From Blautia hydrogenotrophica DSM 10507 (GTDB taxonomy: Bacteria; Bacillota; Clostridia; Lachnospirales; Lachnospiraceae), in the NCBI RefSeq assembly GCF_034356035.1, contig NZ_CP136423.1:434001-498000 (forward strand): a stretch of DNA of 64,000 bases. Reading direction: 5' to 3'. Shown piece after piece: positions 1-7,759 of the stretch (positions within the stretch are counted from its first letter, which is position 1; the number at the start of each line of letters is the position of its first letter). The notes beneath the pieces were generated by a model. That model made no database searches. It had not been told where the DNA came from and saw only the letters and a list, made by a program, of their open reading frames with translations. Position numbers and translations under genes: made by a program.

Positions 1-873
1 CAGTTTGAGCCGGAGGCGGAGATTTCTCTGGAAGCAAATCCAGGGACTTTGACGGAGAATAAGTTAAAAGCTTATCAAAGTGGTGGAATTAACCGTCTTA
101 GCCTGGGCTGTCAGTCGGCTAAGGACCAGGAACTGAAGAGATTGGGGAGGATTCACACCTGGGAAGAATTCTTGAAATCTTACCATATGGCGAGAGAGGC
201 AGGCTTTCAAAATATCAATGTGGATTTGATGTCTGGGATTCCGGGCCAGAGTGTTTTGGACTGGGAGGAAAACTTGGAGGCAGTTCTGGCACTTACTCCG
301 GAACACATATCTGCTTATAGCCTGATAGTGGAGGAGGGGACTCCTTTTTATGAGAGAGAGTTGAATCTTCCGGATGAGGACAGCGAGCGGAGAATGTATG
401 AGAGAACCAGAGAAATACTAGAGGAGCACGGGTACCATCAGTATGAGATTTCAAACTATGCGCTGAGGGGGAAGGAATGCCTTCATAATCTGGGGTACTG
501 GCAGAGAGTTTCCTATCTGGGAGTTGGTCTAGGAGCAGCATCTCTCAGGAAAAATGTAAGATATTGCAATACCTCCGACTTGAAGGAGTATCTGGCCCAC
601 GGAGCAGATTTGGACGTACTCCAGAAACAGAGGGAAGTTTTGACTCAGAGAGAAGAGATGGAAGAATTTCTGTTTCTGGGCCTTCGGATGATTCAGGGAA
701 TTCGGGAAGAGGAATTCCTGAAGAATTTTGGCCGGCCTCTGGAAGAGGCTTATGGGAATGTAATTGAAAAGCATGAGAAGCTTGGACTCTTGGAGAGACT
801 GGATGGGAGGTTGAGGCTTACCAGAAGGGGAATCAGCCTGAGTAATCAGGTATTTGTCGATTTTTTGAGTTAG
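1..873 (+). CDS. hemW: HemW, radical SAM heme chaperone (5'-truncated by window edge)
   Basis: The reading frame is open from base 1 to the TAG at 871-873, giving the last 290 residues; the start and the N-terminal CxxxCxxC iron-sulfur motif lie outside the window. HemW (formerly called oxygen-independent coproporphyrinogen oxidase-like) is a radical SAM protein that delivers heme to acceptor proteins in the cytoplasm. Visible family marks are EANPGT near residue 12, the segment NRLSLGCQS, the pair LGRIHT a little later, and the HemW-type C-terminal winged-helix region with FLGLRMIQGI. A strong terminator follows the stop. Assignment to the HemW/HemN-like family is firm; HemW rather than HemN is inferred from length and from the motif wording. 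Confidence 0.93.
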   Translation, partial: QFEPEAEISLEANPGTLTENKLKAYQSGGINRLSLGCQSAKDQELKRLGRIHTWEEFLKSYHMAREAGFQNINVDLMSGIPGQSVLDWEENLEAVLALTPEHISAYSLIVEEGTPFYERELNLPDEDSERRMYERTREILEEHGYHQYEISNYALRGKECLHNLGYWQRVSYLGVGLGAASLRKNVRYCNTSDLKEYLAHGADLDVLQKQREVLTQREEMEEFLFLGLRMIQGIREEEFLKNFGRPLEEAYGNVIEKHEKLGLLERLDGRLRLTRRGISLSNQVFVDFLS

Positions 874-883
874 AGGAAGAAAA

Positions 884-926
884 ACTGTATCGGACGAGGA
901 GTGATACTTGTCCGGTGCGGTTTTTT
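884..926 (+). terminator. Intrinsic terminator after hemW
   Basis: A 15-bp stem (884-898 with 907-921, three or four G-U pairs) closes on an 8-base loop and runs straight into a T-tract at 921-926. It sits 10 bases behind the hemW stop. Confidence 0.8.
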
Positions 927-931
927 ATTTT

Positions 932-1018
932 ATAGGAAAGGTCTTGTCACGCTGAGGCATGAAAAGTGGAACGCACCCCTCAAAGATTGAGGGGAAGAGG
1001 GAGTTGAACTGTTACAAA
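932..1018 (+). repeat. Family A hairpin repeat, shortened copy (A1)
   Basis: This copy starts TAGGAAAGGTCTTGTCACGC, six bases past the hemW terminator T-tract, and keeps the CCCCTCAAAGATTGAGGGG hairpin and the GGGAGTTGAA segment of the family. The central GC-rich hairpin found in the full copies at 21687, 44700 and 60546 is missing. It abuts a family B element. No coding potential is apparent. Confidence 0.75.
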
Positions 1019-1024
1019 AGAAGT

Positions 1025-1198
1025 GTAACTATTCCGCCATAACAGCTCGGTTTAGCTGCTATGCAGCTTATATCGCCGCATATGCGGCTAAATCCTTGCT
1101 TATGGCTAAGCGCCATATGCCTGATAAGAGCAAAACTCCTCCGTAAGCAAGCTTGCTCCGGATTTTTGTTCTTATCAGTTGCATGGCTGAATAGTTAC
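1025..1198 (+). repeat. Family B MITE-like element (B1), 174 bp
   Basis: The ends are inverted repeats: GTAACTATTCCGCCAT at 1025-1040 and ATGGCTGAATAGTTAC at 1183-1198, matching 15 of 16 positions. Inside, an outer CTGATAAGAGCAAAA/TTTTGTTCTTATCAG stem encloses a hairpin built on AGCAAGCTTGCT that is followed by GGATTTTTG, which resembles an intrinsic terminator reading rightward. Related copies lie at 55413-55584 and 62279-62376. With A1 and the hemW terminator it fills the 433-base gap before the next gene; the remaining bases hold only a weak promoter-like pair, TTGCTT at 1224 and TATGTT at 1246. Confidence 0.8.
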
Positions 1199-1306
1199 AA
1201 AAAAATAGAAAATATGTTCGATTTTGCTTGTGCGCAGAGAAAGAATATGTTAAGATAGAAAGAACAAATGTTCTGAAAATGAGACAGACTTGGAGGAGGA
1301 AAACAC

Positions 1307-2785
1307 ATGGAAGGCAGACAAGAGGAACGAAATTTAGCTGTGAGAGAGTCCATGAGTCTGGAGGAGAAGCTGACTATTTTGGCAGACGCGGCGAAATATG
1401 ACGTGGCCTGCACTTCCAGCGGAGTGAACAGAAGAGGGGAGAAAGGGAGTCTGGGAAATGCCTGTGCCGCTGGGATTTGCCACAGTTTTGCGGCGGACGG
1501 CCGGTGTATTTCTCTGTTGAAGATTCTGTTGAGCAATGAATGTGTCTATGACTGTAAGTACTGTCTGAACCGGCGTTCCAACGATACTCCGAGAGCGACT
1601 TTTACACCGGAGGAGATTTGCCGGCTTACCATAGAATTTTATAAGAGAAACTATATTGAGGGCTTGTTTTTAAGCTCAGGAGTGGTAAGAACACCTGACT
1701 ATACAATGGAACAGATGTACCGGACACTCTATCTGCTGCGCACACAGTATCGGTTTCGGGGATATATCCATGTAAAGGCAATTCCAGGGGCAGCGCCAGA
1801 GTTGATCGAACAGACGGGATATCTGGCAGACCGTATGAGTGTAAATTTGGAATTACCTACAGCAGAGGGGATGAAAAAGCTGGCTCCGAATAAGACACAC
1901 GATCGTATTCTCAGGCCGATACGGCAGATTCAGAGGGGAATTGGGGAATATCGGCTTTCTCTGGGAAAAGACCCCAGGATGGAACGGCATCAGATTAATC
2001 GGCATCTGTCCGGGACCATTTTTGCGAATGGAGGCATGAAAATCACGGGCCCGCAGAGCTTTCAGAATCCGCAGAGGAAAAGAAAAAGAAGCTTTGTACC
2101 AGCGGGACAGAGTACTCAGATGATTATCGGGGCAACTCAGGAGAGCGATTACCAGCTGCTTGCGACTACTCAGGCTTTGTATCAGAAATTTGATCTGAAG
2201 AGAGTTTTTTTCTCAGCCTATATACCTTTGAATGAGGACCCGCTTCTGCCGGAGCTGGGAACGGCTCCGCCGCTGCTGAGGGAGCACAGATTGTATCAGG
2301 CTGACTGGCTGTTGCGGTATTATGGCTTTCAGGCGGAGGAACTGCTGAGCCCCCAGAGGCCAAATTTCAATGTTTTGCTGGACCCAAAGTGTGATTGGGC
2401 ACTTCGCCATCTGGAGACTTTTCCAGTGGAGATCAATCGGGCTACCTACGAGGAACTTCTCAAAGTGCCGGGGATTGGAGTCAAATCGGCCATGAGAATC
2501 ATCAAGGCCAGACAGGGAAGCAGCTTAGATTTTGACGGCCTGAAGAAGATTGGAGTCGTGCTAAAACGGGCAAAATACTTTATAACCTGTCGGGGCAGAA
2601 TGATGTACTCCATTCCGATCGAAGAAGATTTTTTGACTAGACAGCTGACAGGGGAGGATGCCAGGACGAACTGGGAGATGGGACACCCACAGTCGTACCG
2701 GCAGTTGTCTCTGTTTGAGGATATGAAATTGCAAATGCCGCCTACTGTGGAAGATATGAAAAAATCCATATCTGGCCAGATTTGA
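1307..2785 (+). CDS. Putative DNA modification/repair radical SAM protein with helix-hairpin-helix
   Basis: This 492-residue protein carries the radical SAM motif CVYDCKYC at residues 79-86 (Cys79, Cys83, Cys86) and a helix-hairpin-helix-like segment around residues 375-435 (VPGIGVKSAMRI), a common DNA-binding element. That combination and the following gene match the radical SAM family whose genes are linked to uracil-DNA-glycosylase-related proteins (TIGR03916-type). The substrate and reaction of this family are not established. Extra cysteines (35, 53, 58, 67) precede the motif. The start has GGAGGAGG eleven bases upstream. The partner gene begins 15 bases after the stop, so the two are probably co-transcribed. 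Family is confident, function inferred. Confidence 0.85.
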   Translation: MEGRQEERNLAVRESMSLEEKLTILADAAKYDVACTSSGVNRRGEKGSLGNACAAGICHSFAADGRCISLLKILLSNECVYDCKYCLNRRSNDTPRATFTPEEICRLTIEFYKRNYIEGLFLSSGVVRTPDYTMEQMYRTLYLLRTQYRFRGYIHVKAIPGAAPELIEQTGYLADRMSVNLELPTAEGMKKLAPNKTHDRILRPIRQIQRGIGEYRLSLGKDPRMERHQINRHLSGTIFANGGMKITGPQSFQNPQRKRKRSFVPAGQSTQMIIGATQESDYQLLATTQALYQKFDLKRVFFSAYIPLNEDPLLPELGTAPPLLREHRLYQADWLLRYYGFQAEELLSPQRPNFNVLLDPKCDWALRHLETFPVEINRATYEELLKVPGIGVKSAMRIIKARQGSSLDFDGLKKIGVVLKRAKYFITCRGRMMYSIPIEEDFLTRQLTGEDARTNWEMGHPQSYRQLSLFEDMKLQMPPTVEDMKKSISGQI

Positions 2786-2800
2786 AAGGACAAAGAAATC

Positions 2801-3598
2801 ATGGAAGTATTTACATGTGAAGACAGCTTTGAGGGGATGATGACCTGTGTGTATGAGGCATGGGCGTCCCGGGCAGGGCATTCTAATGTGAGGCTGATGC
2901 TGGAGCCAGTGGAGGAATTGGAATTGTTCTGTAGTTATCACCACGTGGAACGTGATTCAGAAAAAGCGCGGAAAGTGGTGAGCTCGATACGGCGTAAAAT
3001 TTCGGAACAGGCGTTTCGGATGGTATATGGTGCATCTTTGTCCTGTCAGCGGGAAAAGTTGGATGCGATCTATCGTTTTTTGATTCTGGGTTTTCATGTT
3101 GGGGCAGAGGCGGTAGACCTTCTGGGAAATGAGTGGGTAAACCGGGTATTTCAGTTAGACCGCAAGGTAAAAAACGAGGCGCACTATTTTCGAGAGTTTA
3201 CCAGGTTTTCCAGCGTGGAGGGCAGAGAGATACTGTGGGCCAAAATTCAGCCGAAGTCGGAGATTTTAACTCTTCTGGCGCCGAATTTTTCAGATCGGAT
3301 GCCGTCGGAGGCATGGATCATCGTGGACGAGGGAAGGATGACGGCGGCGGTACATCCGCCGGATGAGGAGTTCTATCTCACGAAAATTACGGGGGAGGAA
3401 TTGAATGCGATGGAGAGAAGCTGTGAGGTATCAGACCCCTATGTAGGGTTGTGGAAATCTTTCTTTCACGCGATAGGAATTGAACAGAGAAGGAACCCAA
3501 AATGTCAGAGAACTATGATGCCGCTGTGGTACCGCAGAAATATGACGGAATTTAGAGAGGAAAACTCCGGCGGTGTCCGTGCAAAGGGGAATGGTTGA
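2801..3598 (+). CDS. Partner protein of the radical SAM enzyme (TIGR03915-like), no UDG domain
   Basis: A 265-residue soluble protein lying 15 bases behind the radical SAM gene. Its opening ([20 protein letters not shown]), the middle segment with FREFTRFS and the late [14 protein letters not shown] stretch match the 'probable DNA metabolism protein' family that accompanies TIGR03916 radical SAM proteins. In many genomes this domain is fused to a uracil-DNA glycosylase-like domain; here the protein stops after the linker domain and no glycosylase gene follows, since uvrA is next. No catalytic motif is recognisable. The spacing suggests one transcript with the upstream gene. Family assignment is from memory of conserved segments and neighbourhood. 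Confidence 0.75.
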   Translation: MEVFTCEDSFEGMMTCVYEAWASRAGHSNVRLMLEPVEELELFCSYHHVERDSEKARKVVSSIRRKISEQAFRMVYGASLSCQREKLDAIYRFLILGFHVGAEAVDLLGNEWVNRVFQLDRKVKNEAHYFREFTRFSSVEGREILWAKIQPKSEILTLLAPNFSDRMPSEAWIIVDEGRMTAAVHPPDEEFYLTKITGEELNAMERSCEVSDPYVGLWKSFFHAIGIEQRRNPKCQRTMMPLWYRRNMTEFREENSGGVRAKGNG

Positions 3599-3624
3599 GG
3601 CCGACAGTTTGCAGTTGCTTAGGA

Positions 3625-3653
3625 TTGCATTATATTTTTATTTGTAGTATAGT
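3625..3653 (+). promoter_or_regulatory. Promoter for uvrA
   Basis: TTGCAT at 3625-3630 and TATAGT at 3648-3653 are separated by 17 bases. A transcript from here would begin near 3660, which is upstream of the ATG at 3697 and downstream of the in-frame alternative start at 3595, so it supports the shorter uvrA reading. Confidence 0.6.
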
Positions 3654-3696
3654 CGACTGTACCTGGATGACGAGAGAAAAAGGAGAATACAGATAC

Positions 3697-6534
3697 ATGG
3701 AAGCAGAAAAAAACAGGAAGGAATTTATCAGGATACGGGGAGCGAACGAGAATAATTTAAAGCATCTGAGCGTAGACATCCCCAGAAATAAACTGGTGGT
3801 GCTTACAGGTTTAAGTGGCTCGGGAAAGTCTTCTCTGGCTTTTGACACGATATACGCGGAAGGGCAGCGAAGGTACATGGAATCGCTGTCTTCCTACGCG
3901 AGACAATTTTTGGGACAGATGGAAAAACCAGATGTGGAGAGTATTGAAGGACTGCCGCCAGCGATTTCCATTGACCAGAAATCCACCAACAGGAATCCCA
4001 GGTCTACGGTGGGAACTGTCACGGAGATCTATGATTATTTTCGTCTGCTCTATGCGAGGATTGGAATCCCCCACTGTCCCGTCTGCGGAAAAGAGATCAA
4101 GAAGCAGACCGTAGATCAGATGGTGGATCAGATTATGGCTTTGCCGGAGCGTACGAGGATACAGCTGCTGGCACCCGTAGTGCGCGGACGCAAGGGAACA
4201 CACGCAAAGCTGCTGGCGCAGGCGAAAAAGAGCGGATATGTGAGAGTGCAGATAGATGGCAGTCTGTATGAACTCTCAGAAGAAATCAAACTGGACAAAA
4301 ATATTAAGCACAATATTGAGATCGTGGTGGACCGCCTTGTGGTGAAAGCGGGAATTGAAAAAAGGCTGACAGACTCCATTGAGAATGTCCTGGAGCTGGC
4401 CGAAGGGTTGTTGGTCGTGGACAAAATGGATGGAACTGTGATGAATTTCAGCCAGAGCTTTTCGTGTCCGGACTGTGGGGTGAGCATTGATGAGATCGAA
4501 CCGCGGAGTTTTTCCTTCAACAATCCTTTTGGAGCCTGCCCGGAATGCTTGGGACTGGGATATAAGATGGAATTTGACCCGGAGCTTATGATACCGGATC
4601 GGAGTCTGAGTATTTCCCAGGGTGCCATTGCCGTGATGGGGTGGCAGTCTTGCACGGACAAGGGAAGCTTTACCCGCGCGATTTTGGATGCTCTGTGTGA
4701 AGAATACCATTTCAGCTTAGACACACCCTTCCAGGATTATCCCCAGGAAATTCAGGATGTGATTCTGTACGGTACCAATGGAAAAGTTTTGAAGGTACGT
4801 TACAAGGGCCAGAGGGGAGAAGGGGTCTATGATGTGGCCTTTCAGGGACTTATTCGAAATGTGGAACAGAGATACCGGGAGACAGGCTCAGAGACCATGA
4901 AGCAGGAATATGAGAGTTTCATGCAGATCACACCCTGTCCAAAGTGTAAAGGCCAGAGATTGAAGAAAGAATCTTTGGCGGTAACAGTAGGAGAGAAGAA
5001 CATTTTTGAGGTTACTTCTCTGACGGCAGATCACCTGAAAGATTTCTTGAATCAGCTAGAGCTTTCTGAGCAGCAAAAACTGATCGGAAATCAGATTCTT
5101 AAAGAGATCAAAGCGCGTGTCGGTTTTCTGTGTGATGTGGGACTGAATTATCTCACGCTGTCGAGGGCTACGGGAACGCTTTCCGGTGGGGAGGCCCAGA
5201 GAATTCGACTTGCGACGCAGATAGGATCCGGGCTAGTCGGGGTAGCTTATATCTTGGATGAGCCTAGTATTGGTCTTCATCAGCGGGATAATGACAAACT
5301 GCTGAAGACGTTGATGCATTTGAGGGATTTGGGCAATTCTCTGATTGTGGTAGAGCACGACGAGGATACCATGAGAGCAGCCGACTGTGTAGTAGATATT
5401 GGACCTGGGGCAGGAGAACACGGAGGCGAGCTGGTGGGAATCGGTACAGCGGAGGAACTGATGAAAAACCCGGCCTCCATCACAGGGGATTATCTGAGCG
5501 GAAAAAGACAGATTCCTGTTCCAGAGACGAGAAAAACACCTGTGGGCTGGCTGACAGTCAAGGGAGCTTCCCAGAATAACCTGAAAAATATCACTGCGAA
5601 ATTTCCGTTGGGAGTGATGACCTGTGTCACGGGTGTATCAGGTTCAGGCAAGAGTTCTCTGGTCAATGAAATTCTGTATAAGTGCCTAGCGAAAAAACTG
5701 AACCGGGCACGGACGATTCCAGGAAAACACAAAGAGATTATAGGCACAGAGCAGTTGGACAAGGTCATTGATATTGACCAATCTCCCATTGGACGTACGC
5801 CCAGATCGAACCCAGCCACTTACACAGGTGTGTTTGACCAGATACGAGATCTCTTCGCCTCCACGGCGGATGCGAAAGCGCGGGGATATAAGAAGGGCAG
5901 GTTCAGCTTTAATGTAAAAGGCGGAAGGTGCGAGGCATGCAGCGGAGATGGAATTTTGAAAATCGAAATGCACTTTTTGCCGGATGTGTACGTGCCTTGT
6001 GAAGTCTGTCATGGGAAGCGGTACAACCGGGAAACTCTGGAAGTTAAATATAAGGGAAAGAGTATTTATGATGTGCTGGATATGACCGTGGAGGAGGCTC
6101 TTGAATTTTTTGAGCCGATTCCGTCTATCCGAAGGAAAATTCAGACTTTATATGATGTGGGATTGTCTTATATAAGACTGGGGCAGCCTTCGACTACTCT
6201 GTCCGGCGGAGAGGCACAGAGAATCAAGCTGGCCACGGAGCTGTCCAAGCGCAGTACCGGAAAGACCATCTACATTTTAGATGAACCTACGACGGGGCTG
6301 CACTTTGAAGACGTGAGAAAACTGATCGAAATTTTGAAGAGGCTGGCAGAAGGCGGAAATACGGTTGTAGTGATTGAACACAATCTGGATGTAATTAAGA
6401 CGGCAGATTATATTATTGATATTGGACCGGAAGGCGGAGACAAAGGCGGGAAGATTATTGCCCAGGGGACGCCGGAGGAAATCGCTCAAAATCCTGACTC
6501 CTATACTGGCCAGTATGTAGCGAGATATTTGTGA
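3697..6534 (+). CDS. uvrA: UvrA, excinuclease ABC subunit A
   Basis: UvrA is the damage-recognition ATPase of nucleotide excision repair and loads UvrB on DNA. The 945-residue product has two ABC modules: Walker A motifs GLSGSGKSS near the N-terminus and GVSGSGKSS in the second half, two LSGGEAQRI signatures, the N-terminal zinc site [10 protein letters not shown] and the second zinc module with CEACSGDG and CEVCHGKR. The ATG at 3697 is preferred over an in-frame ATG at 3595, because it has AAGGAG 11 bases upstream, gives the usual UvrA length, and the extra N-terminus would precede the promoter. uvrB is not adjacent in this window. Very secure. Confidence 0.98.
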   Translation: MEAEKNRKEFIRIRGANENNLKHLSVDIPRNKLVVLTGLSGSGKSSLAFDTIYAEGQRRYMESLSSYARQFLGQMEKPDVESIEGLPPAISIDQKSTNRNPRSTVGTVTEIYDYFRLLYARIGIPHCPVCGKEIKKQTVDQMVDQIMALPERTRIQLLAPVVRGRKGTHAKLLAQAKKSGYVRVQIDGSLYELSEEIKLDKNIKHNIEIVVDRLVVKAGIEKRLTDSIENVLELAEGLLVVDKMDGTVMNFSQSFSCPDCGVSIDEIEPRSFSFNNPFGACPECLGLGYKMEFDPELMIPDRSLSISQGAIAVMGWQSCTDKGSFTRAILDALCEEYHFSLDTPFQDYPQEIQDVILYGTNGKVLKVRYKGQRGEGVYDVAFQGLIRNVEQRYRETGSETMKQEYESFMQITPCPKCKGQRLKKESLAVTVGEKNIFEVTSLTADHLKDFLNQLELSEQQKLIGNQILKEIKARVGFLCDVGLNYLTLSRATGTLSGGEAQRIRLATQIGSGLVGVAYILDEPSIGLHQRDNDKLLKTLMHLRDLGNSLIVVEHDEDTMRAADCVVDIGPGAGEHGGELVGIGTAEELMKNPASITGDYLSGKRQIPVPETRKTPVGWLTVKGASQNNLKNITAKFPLGVMTCVTGVSGSGKSSLVNEILYKCLAKKLNRARTIPGKHKEIIGTEQLDKVIDIDQSPIGRTPRSNPATYTGVFDQIRDLFASTADAKARGYKKGRFSFNVKGGRCEACSGDGILKIEMHFLPDVYVPCEVCHGKRYNRETLEVKYKGKSIYDVLDMTVEEALEFFEPIPSIRRKIQTLYDVGLSYIRLGQPSTTLSGGEAQRIKLATELSKRSTGKTIYILDEPTTGLHFEDVRKLIEILKRLAEGGNTVVVIEHNLDVIKTADYIIDIGPEGGDKGGKIIAQGTPEEIAQNPDSYTGQYVARYL

Positions 6535-6549
6535 CGGCGAAGAGAAGGC

Positions 6550-6613
6550 GGAATGTTACAGCTTAGATCTCTAACGTTCCGGAAAGTGTGTGACTGCTCA
6601 CGAACCGATCTAA
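6550..6613 (+). other. Potential pseudoknot-forming intergenic sequence
   Basis: GGAATGTTA at 6550-6558 can pair with TAACGTTCC at 6572-6580 (one G-U). The loop contains TTAGATC (6563-6569), which can pair with GATCTAA at 6607-6613, an H-type pseudoknot geometry. There is no T-tract, so it is not a plain terminator. It lies between the uvrA stop and the mreB promoter. No known RNA family is recognised. Confidence 0.35.
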
Positions 6614-6621
6614 AATGCCTC

Positions 6622-6650
6622 TTTTCATATGGGGAAGTTTTGTATATAAT
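6622..6650 (+). promoter_or_regulatory. Promoter for mreB
   Basis: TTTTCA at 6622-6627 and a perfect TATAAT at 6645-6650 are 17 bases apart, 48 bases ahead of the mreB start. Confidence 0.7.
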
Positions 6651-6698
6651 GAGAGATAATCAGTAATGCGAAGGCTTTAGTAGAAGAAAGGAGTCCAT

Positions 6699-7685
6699 AT
6701 GCCTGCAATTGATATCGGCATTGATCTGGGAACGACCAGTTCATTGGTTTATTCCACAGGAAAAGGAATTGTATTAAAAGAGCCCTCTATCGTGGCATAC
6801 GATAAAGATACCGAGAAGATCAAGGCGATTGGAGAGGAAGCACGCCAGATGATCGGGCGGGCAGGAGGTAACATTGAGGCTATCCGTCCGATTAGGCAGG
6901 GAGAGATCACGGATTATTTGGTCTTGGAGAAGATGCTGAAATACTTTATCTCCAAGGCTATGGGCAGAAGGGCTTTTCGAAAACCTAGAATCAGTATCAG
7001 CGTTCCCAGTCAGGCTACCGAGGTAGAGCGCAGGGCGATGGAGGAAGCTACTTATCAGGCAGGAGCCAGAGCGGTCTATCTGATTGAAGAACCGATTGCG
7101 GCAGCGATTGGTTCTGGAATTGATATCTTAAAGCCATTTGGAAATATGGTAGTGGATATTGGCGGAGGGACGACCGATGTGGCGATCATCTCCCTTGGAG
7201 ATGTGGTGGAATTCAATTCGATTAAGGTGGCCGGGGATAGCTTTGACCAATCAATTATGAGATACGTCCGCAAGGCACATAATCTGTTTATCGGGGAGCA
7301 GACGGCGGAGAGTATTAAAATTAAGATTGGGACAGCCTGTGAGCGGCCTGGCGGGAATACTATGGAAGTGAAGGGCAGAAACGTGGTGACTGGGCTTCCC
7401 AAGGTGGCGACTTTGACTTCGGAGGAAATTCGTGTCGCTTTGAAAGAAGACACGGCACAGATTGTCGAGATGGTGCATGGTGTTCTGGAGAAGACACCGC
7501 CTGAGCTGGCAGCGGATATTGTAGATCGGGGGATTGTGCTGACAGGAGGCGGAGCCTTGTTGAATGGCATGGAGGAGCTGCTTGAGCAGAGGACCGGAAT
7601 CAATACGATGATTGCTGAGAATCCAATGCTGGTAGCCGCAGAGGGAACTGGAAAATATGCGGAATTTGCAGCCCGCATGGAGTGA
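6699..7685 (+). CDS. mreB: MreB/Mbl-type rod-shape actin homologue
   Basis: A 328-residue bacterial actin that polymerises under the membrane and positions the lateral cell-wall synthesis machinery. Visible nucleotide-binding elements are the phosphate-1 loop DIGIDLGTTSS at the N-terminus, the phosphate-2 segment VVDIGGGTTDVA in the middle and the adenosine motif LTGGGALLNG near the C-terminus, plus EEPIAAAIG. The start has AAAGGAG four bases upstream. It is a single-gene unit: its own promoter precedes it, a strong terminator follows, and mreC/mreD are not adjacent, so it may be one of several paralogues (MreB, Mbl or MreBH type). Family call is secure; the exact paralogue is not. Confidence 0.92.
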   Translation: MPAIDIGIDLGTTSSLVYSTGKGIVLKEPSIVAYDKDTEKIKAIGEEARQMIGRAGGNIEAIRPIRQGEITDYLVLEKMLKYFISKAMGRRAFRKPRISISVPSQATEVERRAMEEATYQAGARAVYLIEEPIAAAIGSGIDILKPFGNMVVDIGGGTTDVAIISLGDVVEFNSIKVAGDSFDQSIMRYVRKAHNLFIGEQTAESIKIKIGTACERPGGNTMEVKGRNVVTGLPKVATLTSEEIRVALKEDTAQIVEMVHGVLEKTPPELAADIVDRGIVLTGGGALLNGMEELLEQRTGINTMIAENPMLVAAEGTGKYAEFAARME

Positions 7686-7696
7686 AAGAAGAGAGT

Positions 7697-7738
7697 GGCT
7701 GTTGCAGAACTCAGACTGTGTTCTGCAACAGCCTATTT
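7697..7738 (+). terminator. Intrinsic terminator after mreB
   Basis: A perfect 14-bp stem (GGCTGTTGCAGAAC at 7697-7710 with its complement at 7720-7733) closes on a 9-base loop and is followed by TATTTT. It lies inside a possible upstream extension of recD2, arguing that the extension is not translated. Confidence 0.88.
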
Positions 7739-7759
7739 TGCCTAATTTTAGGAGAAGAT

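Noticed and set aside
1061..1258. 65-codon plus-strand frame
   Set aside because: It is read through the family B element and ends in the flanking AT-rich sequence; the hairpin structure explains the sequence better.
7076..7678. 200-codon frame antisense to mreB, and long antisense frames in uvrA (4128-4724) and fruA (33901-34470)
   Set aside because: Antisense to strongly conserved genes, low-complexity Ser/Pro/Thr composition, no ribosome binding site.
7682..7759. Upstream extension of recD2
   Set aside because: It would translate through the perfect mreB terminator hairpin; ATG 7760 has a proper ribosome binding site.
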